The position numbers and the translations under genes are program-made. Below the pieces are notes generated by a model. The model was not told the origin of the DNA and ran no database searches. It saw only the letters and a program-made list of their open reading frames with translations. From assembly GCA_944321205.1 (NCBI GenBank), contig CALUKK010000110.1, positions 1 through 45,997 on the forward strand: 45,997 nucleotides of DNA. The letters are read 5' to 3'. Positions 17,121 to 25,575 of the stretch are shown here, in pieces. Source of the stretch: an uncultured Alistipes sp. Its GTDB lineage: Bacteria; Bacteroidota; Bacteroidia; Bacteroidales; Rikenellaceae. Position 1 is the first letter of the stretch; every line of letters begins with the position of its first letter.

Positions 17121-18473
17121 ATGAAAACCAACATCATAGCTTTAGCCATTTTCGCCATTTGCTCGGGGAGTCTGTCGGCCTGCAACGATTTCGAAAACCC
17201 CGAAGTGGCCTACGAAGAGTCGCAGGAAAATCCCGAGGTTCCCACGCCCCCGCAGATCGATCCGTCGTGGAATCTCGTGCTCATGGCCAACGAAGGGCAA
17301 CAGAACGAACATGTCTTCGCCTACAAGGACAAGAAATACGATGCGCTGTTCACCCGCACGCTGGGGTGGAACGGCGGTGACGGCGTGTTGACCACCGCGC
17401 TGCCCGACGGAAACGTCTACTGGAGTTTCAACGACAGTTTCTACGGTGTGGTCGAGGGTGAAACCCGTACCCGCTTGAGCTGCAGCTTCCCGCGCAACAG
17501 CCTGATGATCCAAACCGGCGAGGATGATGACAGCGACCTGGTATGGCTTGCCGATTTCGTCCAGACGGACAATCCCGAGGCAGAACGCTACTACCATGCC
17601 CGTACTCATATCCGACACCCCCGGGCAACCCTCTCCGAGGCCGACATTGAACGCGGAGAGATCGACCAGGACTATGTCTATTGGGCCGGTGACGCCACCG
17701 TCTACGACGATCCTCAGCGCGGCAAGGTGCTGCAAATGCTCTGGACCGGCGTCAATCTCACGGGTGGAGACGGTTCGATGGTCAATTTCGACAGTTGCCT
17801 GAGGGAGTACAGCCTCGAGGGTACACCCGGCGACGGACAATACATGTCCGTGCTCACGACCGACTACGACTTCGGCGACAACGGATATGCGTTCGGATCC
17901 ACGATGTTCGAGGACAAGGACGGACATGTCTATCTCTATACGACCCGTCAGGAAGGATTGATCAACCGCGTTCTGGTTGCCCGCACCGAGACCTACGATC
18001 TGAGAAGCCAATGGTCCTATTACGTCCGGGACATCAACGGTGAATATCAGTGGCAGACCGAACTCCCGACCGAAGAGGAGCTGCAACGCTCCCAGATCTG
18101 CAACTCTTCGGGCTCCATGCCGTGGATCTTCGAAAAGGACGGAACCTACTACATGGTCATGGAGAGCTTCCCCTTCGGACGCGGCATCTACATCTATCGC
18201 AGCGACAAACCCTATGGTCCGTTCGAGGATGAGAAGCTGTTGTTCTCCCTGCCCGAGACCCTCGACAAGATCGGGAATCCCTATCACCAGCGCTGGTACA
18301 TGGTCAACCTGCATCCAGCACTCTCGCGGGACGGCGAACTCGTCTTCTCGACCAACAGCGACCCGAATAACTTCTGGGACAACTTCAACCGCGAAGGAAG
18401 CGCCGATTTCTACCGTCCCTACTTCTTCCGCGTGTATAACTGGGAGGCGGTCTACGACGACCCCGAAGAGTAA
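17121..18473 (+). CDS. DUF5005-like beta-propeller lipoprotein
   Basis: A 450-aa lipoprotein with lipobox LSAC (Cys21). The mature region reads as a five-bladed propeller of the GH43/GH117-like fold: 'GWNGGDGVLTTALPDGNVYW', 'VYWAGDATVYDDPQRGKVLQ', 'YAFGSTMFEDKDGHVYLYTT', 'MPWIFEKDGTYYMVMESFPF' and 'KPYGPFEDEKLLFSLPE'. These resemble proteins annotated DUF5005. The acidic residues in GGDG, WAGDATVYDD and MFEDKDG could form a GH43-like active site, but none is proven. It is either a surface glycan-binding protein or an uncharacterized glycosidase. It is the last gene before an intergenic hairpin. Confidence 0.72.
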   Translation: MKTNIIALAIFAICSGSLSACNDFENPEVAYEESQENPEVPTPPQIDPSWNLVLMANEGQQNEHVFAYKDKKYDALFTRTLGWNGGDGVLTTALPDGNVYWSFNDSFYGVVEGETRTRLSCSFPRNSLMIQTGEDDDSDLVWLADFVQTDNPEAERYYHARTHIRHPRATLSEADIERGEIDQDYVYWAGDATVYDDPQRGKVLQMLWTGVNLTGGDGSMVNFDSCLREYSLEGTPGDGQYMSVLTTDYDFGDNGYAFGSTMFEDKDGHVYLYTTRQEGLINRVLVARTETYDLRSQWSYYVRDINGEYQWQTELPTEEELQRSQICNSSGSMPWIFEKDGTYYMVMESFPFGRGIYIYRSDKPYGPFEDEKLLFSLPETLDKIGNPYHQRWYMVNLHPALSRDGELVFSTNSDPNNFWDNFNREGSADFYRPYFFRVYNWEAVYDDPEE

Positions 18474-18491
18474 AGAAAACACCTTCGAATC

Positions 18492-18524
18492 CGGCTCCGG
18501 AGCTCTGCACAGACTCCGGAGCCG
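18492..18524 (+). promoter_or_regulatory. Intergenic 11-bp hairpin separating transport and enzyme blocks
   Basis: CGGCTCCGGAG (18492-18502) and CTCCGGAGCCG (18514-18524) pair perfectly around an 11-nt loop in the 96-bp gap between the DUF5005-like gene and the GH2 gene. No U-run follows, so it is more likely an mRNA-stabilizing or processing stem, or a partial terminator, than a full stop. Confidence 0.5.
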
Positions 18525-18569
18525 CGACGACGAAGTTTCCGACACCGAAAAACGACAAACTGCCGCCTG

Positions 18570-21470
18570 ATGAAAAAACTGAGCCTGCTTGCACTGCTTC
18601 TCTGTATAACGTCCCTTCTCCCGGCTCGGGAACGGATTTCGCTCGACAGCCACAGCGGGAATATCGTCTGGGAGGTTCGACCTCTCGATGAAAAGAGTCC
18701 CCTGCCGTCGATTGAGGCGTTGGTTCCGGGGTGTGTCTTCGCGTCGTACGTCGCTGCGGGGCTCGAGGAGAACCCCGAATTCGGCGACAACGCCTATCGG
18801 GTGGACAAGAGCCTCTATGACACGGACTTTCTCTATACCGGGCGGTTCCGCACACCCCGCCTCGATTCGGGAAAACGTCTCTGGATCCATTTCGAAGGGG
18901 TGAACCGCAAGGCGGAGATCCAACTCAACGGAAAGAGGCTCGGCACACTCGACGGATTCATGCAACGGGGTTGCTTCGACATCACGGAATGCGTCAATCC
19001 CCAGGCCGAGAATCTCCTCACCGTGAAGGTCGAATGGGTGGGCTTTCCTGTCCCCAACTTCCGGAGTCCCACCTACATTTCAAGTGCCGGATGGGACTGG
19101 ATGCCCTATGCTCCGGGGTTGCTGAGCGGCATCACCGACGATGTCTATCTCACCTCTTCGGGCAGCGTACGAATCAACGATCCGTGGATCCGCACGCAGG
19201 TGCCCGATCGTCGTCACGCAACCATCGAGATTCGGGCCGAGATCGAGAATCTGGACGAGACGCCCCGCACGGGAACGCTGCGCGGCACGATCGAACCCGG
19301 ACACATCGCATTTGAGCATCAGATTCAGCTCGCACCCCGGGAGCGCAAAGAGATCCGGCTGACCCACCGCGAAATCGAGGCGCTGGCCGTGGAGGATCCG
19401 CAGCTCTGGTGGCCCAACGGGCTGGGAGATCCCGTACTGCACGACTGTCATCTGGACTTCGTGTGCGACGGTGCGACCTCCGACACCCGGGAGATCCGTT
19501 TCGGGATCCGTCAGTACGACTATGAGACGGTCAACGGGATCTTCCGCATCCGCATCAACGGAGAGCCCGTCTATGTCAAGGGCGGAAACTGGGGCATGAG
19601 CGAATGGCTGCTGCGGTGCCGCGGGTCGGAATACGACACCCGGGTAGCCCTGCACCGGCACATGAACTACAACATGATCCGCAACTGGATCGGATCCGTC
19701 ACCGACGAGGAGTTTTACGATGCCTGCGACAAATACGGGATCATGGTTTGGGACGACTTCTGGCTGAACTCGCATCCCAATCTTCCACACGACCTGCGGG
19801 CATTCCAGGAGAATGCCATCGAGAAGATCAAGCGCCTGCGCAACCATGCCTGCATCGCCGTATGGTGCGGCGACAACGAGGGGGTACCACAAAAGCCTCT
19901 GGACGACTGGCTGCGCGGAGACGTGGCCTATTACGATGCCGGAGACCGGCACTACCAGTCCATCTCCAATGCGCAGGGGCTCTCGGGAAGCGGACCCTGG
20001 GCCAACTTCCATCCCGGCTGGTATTTCACCCCGCATCCGATGCCCTACGGGTACCGGGGAAAACCCGCCTGGGGCTTCCGGACCGAAATCGGGACCGCCG
20101 TGTTCACCACCTTCGAAAGTTTCCGCAAGTTCATGCCCGAGAAGTGCTGGTGGCCCCGCAACGACATGTGGGACAAACACTTCTTCGGAAAGCAGGCCGC
20201 CAATGCCGCTCCGGACAAATATTTCGAAACGGTGGAGCGGAACTACGGACCCTGCCACGGTATCGAAGAGTTCTGCCGCAAGGCCCAGTTGCTCAATCTG
20301 GAGGTCAACAAGGCCATGTACGAGGGCTGGCAGCACCACCTCTGGGACGATGCCACGGGAATCATGACCTGGATGAGCCAATCGGCCTATCCCTCGCTGG
20401 TCTGGCAGACCTACGACTACTATTTCGATCCGACGGGGGCCTATTGGGGCGTACGCAAGGCCTGTGAACATCTCCACATCCAGTGGAATCCGGCCGACAA
20501 CTCGGTGAAGGCGATCAACACCACGCGGGAAGCGTTCGATGAGATGACCGCCACGGCCCGGGTTTACGATCTCGACGGGCGGCTCCTGCCCCAATATTCG
20601 CAGCAACTGCGCGTGCGCATCCCCGCCAACGACAGCCGTTATCTCTTCGAACTGGATTTCGCCGCCGGCAACCTGGCCCGGAACCGGCCCGTGACGGCCT
20701 CTTCGGTCAGCACGGATGCCGGAAGCCCGGAGGCCGTCACGGACGGCAACCTGGCGAGCCGCTGGGCCAGCGACTACTCCGACGACCAATGGATCTGCGT
20801 CGATCTGGAGGAGTCCCGTCGCTTCTCGGAGATCATACTCAAGTGGGAGGAGGCACATGCCGCCGCATACGCCATTCAGGTTTCGGACGATGGAATCTCG
20901 TGGCGCAACGTGTATGAGAATCTCCAGGCTCCGGGCGGCGTCGAGCATATCGAGTTACAACCCCTGACGGCCCGATACATCCGAGTGGCGGGACTGAAAC
21001 GCGCCACAAACTGGGGATACTCCCTCTATGAACTGGAGGTCTACGACCGTCCGCAAGACGAACCGACGCTTTCTCCGGTCCACTTCATCCGGCTCGAACT
21101 CGCGGATCGAACCGGCAAAGTCCTCTCCGACAACTTCTACTGGCGCTCGACGAAGCAGGATGACTACACGGCCCTCAACACGCTCGCTCCGGCAAAAATC
21201 CGGGTCCGCTCCCAACTCAGCACCCGGGGATCGCGGAAGAGGATCCGGGCCGAGATCCGCAACGTCGGACATTCGGTGGCCTTTGCCATCCACGTGCAAC
21301 CCTATCGGCTCAGCGACGCCGAACGCATCCTCCCCATGACGGCCGACGACAACTACTTCACCCTCTTCCAGGGTGAGAGTCGCGTCATCGAGATCGAATT
21401 CGACGGCAGCCTGCTGCCCGACGACCGGTACGAACTCCGGGTCGAAGCATACAACAGCCCGAAACCCTGA
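18570..21470 (+). CDS. GH2 beta-mannosidase / exo-beta-glucosaminidase-type with F5/8C (CBM32-like) domain
   Basis: A 966-aa protein with a signal peptide. Domains in order: sugar-binding jelly roll (~30-200), Ig-like domain, TIM barrel (~310-600) with acid/base Glu437 in 'VWCGDNEG' and nucleophile Glu506 in 'GFRTEIG', an Ig-like segment, an F5/8 type C domain (~700-845, 'NLARNRPVTASSVSTDAGSP' to 'ARYIRVAGLKRATNWGYSLY'), and C-terminal beta domains. The segment 'FCRKAQLLNLEVNKAMYEG' with 'GIMTWMSQSAYPSLVWQTYD' is of the CsxA type (exo-beta-D-glucosaminidase), which also includes plant mannosylglycoprotein endo-beta-mannosidase acting on Man-beta-1,4-GlcNAc. In a mannosidase PUL the latter is attractive, but the sequence alone does not decide. 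Confidence 0.85.
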   Translation: MKKLSLLALLLCITSLLPARERISLDSHSGNIVWEVRPLDEKSPLPSIEALVPGCVFASYVAAGLEENPEFGDNAYRVDKSLYDTDFLYTGRFRTPRLDSGKRLWIHFEGVNRKAEIQLNGKRLGTLDGFMQRGCFDITECVNPQAENLLTVKVEWVGFPVPNFRSPTYISSAGWDWMPYAPGLLSGITDDVYLTSSGSVRINDPWIRTQVPDRRHATIEIRAEIENLDETPRTGTLRGTIEPGHIAFEHQIQLAPRERKEIRLTHREIEALAVEDPQLWWPNGLGDPVLHDCHLDFVCDGATSDTREIRFGIRQYDYETVNGIFRIRINGEPVYVKGGNWGMSEWLLRCRGSEYDTRVALHRHMNYNMIRNWIGSVTDEEFYDACDKYGIMVWDDFWLNSHPNLPHDLRAFQENAIEKIKRLRNHACIAVWCGDNEGVPQKPLDDWLRGDVAYYDAGDRHYQSISNAQGLSGSGPWANFHPGWYFTPHPMPYGYRGKPAWGFRTEIGTAVFTTFESFRKFMPEKCWWPRNDMWDKHFFGKQAANAAPDKYFETVERNYGPCHGIEEFCRKAQLLNLEVNKAMYEGWQHHLWDDATGIMTWMSQSAYPSLVWQTYDYYFDPTGAYWGVRKACEHLHIQWNPADNSVKAINTTREAFDEMTATARVYDLDGRLLPQYSQQLRVRIPANDSRYLFELDFAAGNLARNRPVTASSVSTDAGSPEAVTDGNLASRWASDYSDDQWICVDLEESRRFSEIILKWEEAHAAAYAIQVSDDGISWRNVYENLQAPGGVEHIELQPLTARYIRVAGLKRATNWGYSLYELEVYDRPQDEPTLSPVHFIRLELADRTGKVLSDNFYWRSTKQDDYTALNTLAPAKIRVRSQLSTRGSRKRIRAEIRNVGHSVAFAIHVQPYRLSDAERILPMTADDNYFTLFQGESRVIEIEFDGSLLPDDRYELRVEAYNSPKP

Positions 21471-21498
21471 ACAGAAACCTATCAAACCACACGCGACC

Positions 21499-22884
21499 AT
21501 GAAAAAAATACTTCTCTGCGCCATTCTGATGTGCGGACTGCACGCCGGAATCCGTGCCCAACAGATCACTCCGTTCCAGGAGGGGGAACGTGCCGTATTC
21601 CTCGGCAACAGCATCACCGACGGGGGACACTACCACTCCTATGTCTGGCTCTACTACATGACCCGCTTCCCGTACATGCATCTGGAGGTCTTCAACGCCG
21701 GAATCGGCGGCGATACGGCCGCCGACATGTATAAACGTCTGGATGACGATGTCTTCAACCGGCAGCCCACGACCCTGCTCGTGACCTTCGGCATGAACGA
21801 TACCGGCTATTTCGAATACAACGGTCCCGATGCCGAGGCCTTCGGCGAAAAAAAGTATCGGGAATGTCTGGAAAACTACCGTAAGATCGAGGCCCGGCTC
21901 AAGATGCTCAAGGACGTGCACATCGTCCTGATCGGAAGCTCGCCCTACGACGAAACGGCCGACATCAAGGACAACACCCCCTTCAAGGGAAAAAACAACG
22001 TCATGAAACGCGTGGTGGAGTTCCAGCGGGAGTCGGCCCGGGAGAACGGCTGGGAGTTCCTCGACTTCAACGATCCGATGATCGCGATCACGCTGCGTGA
22101 ACAGGCGGTCGACCCGACCTTCACGCTCAGCGGCGGAGACCGTATACACCCCGAAAACGACGGACACATGGTCATGGCCTATCTCATTCTCAAGGCCCAG
22201 GGTTTTGCCGGCAAGGAGGTGGCCGGAATGGAGCTCGACGCCGCCAGAGGCACCGTGCTCCAGGCCCGGAACTGCACCATCGAGAACATGCAGCGTAACC
22301 GTCGGGAACTGAGTTTCGACTATCTGGCCGAGGCACTGCCCTATCCGCTCGACACGCTGCCCCGGGGATGGGGTGCCAAACGCCCGCAGGCCAATGCCGC
22401 ACGTCTGGTTCCCTTCGTCGAGGAGATGAACCGCGAGATGCTCTGCGTCAAGGGGCTGAAGGGTAAGAACTATGCCCTCTATATCGACGAGGAAAAAATC
22501 GGGGAGTGGTCCGCCCGGGAGTTTGCGGAAGGAATCAATCTGGCAACCCTGGACAACACCCCCCAATACCAACAGGCCCTTCAGGTGATGTTCCTCAACG
22601 AATACCGCTGGGAGATCGAACGCCAGTTCCGGGATTTCGCCTGGATGGAGTTCGGATTCCTCCAGCCCCGCGGTCTGCTCAATGCCGACAACCGGAAGGC
22701 GGTCGAGGCCATCGATGCCGAAAAGGAGAAAAACGGCTGGGTCATGGGACATCGCGGCAACTATTCGCAGCTCATGCACGAAGCGGTGCGCAAGGCCCGA
22801 ATCGGAGAGATGAAACATCTCATAGAGGAGATCTACAAGATCAACAAACCGCAGGTACATCGCATCACGCTGCGCCAACTCTGA
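21499..22884 (+). CDS. SGNH/GDSL-family hydrolase (probable carbohydrate esterase)
   Basis: A 461-aa exported protein (signal peptide ending IRAQ). The SGNH catalytic blocks are clear: Ser38 in 'FLGNSITDGG', Gly in 'NAGIGGDTAADM', Asn100 in 'TFGMNDTG', and Asp214/His217 in 'GGDRIHPENDGH'. The C-terminal ~200 residues are helical and are usual in PUL-linked GDSL proteins. It probably removes acetyl or other acyl groups from sugars in the periplasm; the exact bond is unknown. The ATG at 21499 lies 28 nt after the GH2 stop; the frame is open upstream inside GH2 but without a sensible start. Confidence 0.85.
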   Translation: MKKILLCAILMCGLHAGIRAQQITPFQEGERAVFLGNSITDGGHYHSYVWLYYMTRFPYMHLEVFNAGIGGDTAADMYKRLDDDVFNRQPTTLLVTFGMNDTGYFEYNGPDAEAFGEKKYRECLENYRKIEARLKMLKDVHIVLIGSSPYDETADIKDNTPFKGKNNVMKRVVEFQRESARENGWEFLDFNDPMIAITLREQAVDPTFTLSGGDRIHPENDGHMVMAYLILKAQGFAGKEVAGMELDAARGTVLQARNCTIENMQRNRRELSFDYLAEALPYPLDTLPRGWGAKRPQANAARLVPFVEEMNREMLCVKGLKGKNYALYIDEEKIGEWSAREFAEGINLATLDNTPQYQQALQVMFLNEYRWEIERQFRDFAWMEFGFLQPRGLLNADNRKAVEAIDAEKEKNGWVMGHRGNYSQLMHEAVRKARIGEMKHLIEEIYKINKPQVHRITLRQL

Positions 22885-22893
22885 TTCCGGATC

Positions 22894-25557
22894 ATGAAAC
22901 GGAGGTTTTCGCTGTTCGTAGTGTTTCTTCTCGGGGGCATGCTGCCGCTTGAAGCCCGGGAGGTCGGCGTCGTGCGCCTTACGTGCGAAGGTCGTGAGAA
23001 TCCGTTGGCCATCGACACCCGCTCGCCCCGATTCGGGTGGCAACTGCGCTCCACGATTCCGGGCGACCGGCAGTCCGGCTACCGGATCCGGATCGCCTCC
23101 GACAGCCTGCGCCTGGCAAACGGCGAAGCCGACGTCTGGGACTCCGGCGAACGGTTGTCGGATCGCTCGGTCATGGTCCCCTACGAAGGGGCTCCGCTGA
23201 CCGACGGAGCGCAATACTGGTGGCAGGTGATACTCCGCAGCGAATCCTCCCGGCGAGCGGTTCCGTCACCGATTGCCCGTTTCGGAATCGGACTGACCGA
23301 TCCGGCAAGCGTTGTGGGCCGTTTCATCGGACGTCACAACGCCGGCGCCACGGCAACCCTTCTGCGCAAGCGTTTCCGGCTGGACCGTCCCGAGGAGCAG
23401 GCTGTACTGCACGTCAATTCGCTGGGTTATCACGAAGTGTGGCTCAACGGCCGCAAGGTCGGCGACGCCTGCCTGGCCCCGGCCGTTTCACAACTCGACA
23501 AACGGTCGCTTTGGGTCACATACGACGTCTCGGACCTGTTGCATGAAGGGGTGAACGATCTGGTAATCTGGCTCGGACAGGGCTGGTACAAGCGTAACAC
23601 CTTCGGGCGCTGGCAACCCGACGAACCCTACACCGAACCGCTCGTCCGGGCCCAGCTCGAGGCCGGCTCGGGACAAGAGCGCCACCATCTTTGCCATACG
23701 GATTCGACCTGGCGTTCGGCACTCAGCGGATATCGGGACACCGGATCCTGGAATGCACTCGATTTCGGAGGTGAAGAGGTCGATGCCCGGAAGAATCCCC
23801 GATCGATGAACACCGCCGATCTGGATGCCCTGGAGTGGGATGCGGTAATCGCCGTGGAGAAGCCCGGGCTCAAGGCAACCCCCCAGAGCGTGGAAAATGA
23901 CCGCATCCAGGAGCGGCTGAAACCCCGTACGATCCGTCGGATCGGTGAGGATGCCTGGCAGCTGGATTTCGGAAAGGTCATCACGGGATGGCTCGCCATG
24001 TCCTTCGACTCGCTACCCGCCGGCTCGCGCATAGCCTTCGAATACAGCGACGAAGTGGATGACGAAGGGCGTCCGCTCGACCAGAAACAGCGCGATCTCT
24101 ACATCGCCTGCGGGAGACCGGGCGAACGCTTCATCAACAAATTCAACCATCATGCCTTCCGGCATGTCATCGTGCGCGGCCTCTCCGGAGCCCCTTCGCC
24201 GGAGCAGGTGCTGGCTCTCGCCATACGGACCGATTATCGGGACGAATCGACGTTCGTCTGCTCGGACAACGAGCTGAACGCCATTCACGACATGATCAAA
24301 CACACGCTCTCCTGTCTGGCCTACAACGGATACATGGTCGACTGTCCTCATCTCGAACGCTCGGGATACGGCGGCGACGGCAACTCCTCGACGGAGACGT
24401 TGCAGACCATGTACGGCGTCGCTCCGCTCTATCGCAACTGGGTACAGGCCTGGAGCGATGCCATGCGTCCGGGCGGCAGCCTTCCGCACGTGGCACCCAA
24501 TGCCGGAGCCGGAGTCGGAGGCCCCTACTGGTGCGGATTCATCGTCATGGCGCCCTGGCAAACCTGGCTCAACTACGGCGACCGTACGCTGATCGACCGT
24601 CACTACCCCGCCCTGAAGGAGTGGATCTCCTATGTCGAACAACACGTCAAGGAGGGTTTGCTGCAACGATGGCCCGATACACCCTATCGGGACTGGTATC
24701 TGGGGGACTGGCTCGCACCGTGGGGTGTCGATACGGGAAACGAGGCCTCCGTCACGCTGGTCAACAACTGCTTCATCAGCGACTGCTACGACAAGATGGC
24801 CCGCATGGCGCGTCTTTGCGGTCGTGATGCCGACGCCGCACGCTTCGAGCAGCGGAAGGCCGCGCTCAACCGGACGATCCACACTCGCTTCTACAACCCC
24901 GAAACGGCCACCTATGCCACCGCCTCCCAACTCGACATGGTCTACCCGATGGTGGTGGGAGCCACCCCCGACTCCCTTCGCGGGAGGGTCACGGAGGCAC
25001 TGCTCCGCAGAAGCCGCGAAGTGGAACACGACCACATCGGAGGAGGACTGGTCGGTGTTCCCCTGATCACCCGCTGGGCCATCGAATCCCGGCATCCGGA
25101 GTGGATCTACCGCATGCTCAAACAGCACGACTATCCCGGATATCTGCATATGATCGATCATGGCGCCACGGCGACCTGGGAATACTGGAGCGGAGAACGA
25201 AGCCGCGTACACAACTGCTACAACGGAATCGGAACGTGGTTCTATCAGGCTCTGGGAGGACTCCGCACCGAGAGCGAGAAACCAGGCTACCGTCACGTCC
25301 GCATCGATCCGCAGATTCCCGAAGGGGTGGAATGGTGCCGAATCACCAAAGAGACCCCCTACGGGCGAATCGAACTGTGCTGGGAACAACAGAACGGTCA
25401 CCTGGAAATAGAGCTGTTCCTGCCGCCGGGTGTCGAAGCGTCGGCCATCGTGCCGGAAGGAACAACCTCCGGACGGTTGGATCGGAAGAAAATCGACCCC
25501 TCCAGCCGGGAGCTGTCGCTCGGCAGCGGACTCCACCGCATCGTTTACAACCGTTGA
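22894..25557 (+). CDS. GH78-like alpha-L-rhamnosidase
   Basis: An 887-aa protein with a signal peptide (MKRRFSLFVVFLLGGMLPLE). The N-terminal beta domains ('LTCEGRENPLAIDTRSPRFG', 'AQYWWQVIL') and the jelly-roll 'LHVNSLGYHEVWLNGRKVGD' match bacterial alpha-L-rhamnosidases. The (alpha/alpha)6 catalytic domain has 'DCPHLERSGYGGDGNSSTET' (Asp483, Glu488, Asp495), a variant of the GH78 motif DCPxRDERxGWxGD that is one residue shorter, and 'DWYLGDWLAPWG'. It would release terminal alpha-rhamnose, which is unusual in an alpha-mannan-type PUL and so informative about the substrate. It begins 9 nt after the SGNH gene. The altered motif makes exact specificity uncertain. Confidence 0.85.
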   Translation: MKRRFSLFVVFLLGGMLPLEAREVGVVRLTCEGRENPLAIDTRSPRFGWQLRSTIPGDRQSGYRIRIASDSLRLANGEADVWDSGERLSDRSVMVPYEGAPLTDGAQYWWQVILRSESSRRAVPSPIARFGIGLTDPASVVGRFIGRHNAGATATLLRKRFRLDRPEEQAVLHVNSLGYHEVWLNGRKVGDACLAPAVSQLDKRSLWVTYDVSDLLHEGVNDLVIWLGQGWYKRNTFGRWQPDEPYTEPLVRAQLEAGSGQERHHLCHTDSTWRSALSGYRDTGSWNALDFGGEEVDARKNPRSMNTADLDALEWDAVIAVEKPGLKATPQSVENDRIQERLKPRTIRRIGEDAWQLDFGKVITGWLAMSFDSLPAGSRIAFEYSDEVDDEGRPLDQKQRDLYIACGRPGERFINKFNHHAFRHVIVRGLSGAPSPEQVLALAIRTDYRDESTFVCSDNELNAIHDMIKHTLSCLAYNGYMVDCPHLERSGYGGDGNSSTETLQTMYGVAPLYRNWVQAWSDAMRPGGSLPHVAPNAGAGVGGPYWCGFIVMAPWQTWLNYGDRTLIDRHYPALKEWISYVEQHVKEGLLQRWPDTPYRDWYLGDWLAPWGVDTGNEASVTLVNNCFISDCYDKMARMARLCGRDADAARFEQRKAALNRTIHTRFYNPETATYATASQLDMVYPMVVGATPDSLRGRVTEALLRRSREVEHDHIGGGLVGVPLITRWAIESRHPEWIYRMLKQHDYPGYLHMIDHGATATWEYWSGERSRVHNCYNGIGTWFYQALGGLRTESEKPGYRHVRIDPQIPEGVEWCRITKETPYGRIELCWEQQNGHLEIELFLPPGVEASAIVPEGTTSGRLDRKKIDPSSRELSLGSGLHRIVYNR

Positions 25558-25575
25558 ACCGAAACCCGCAACATC

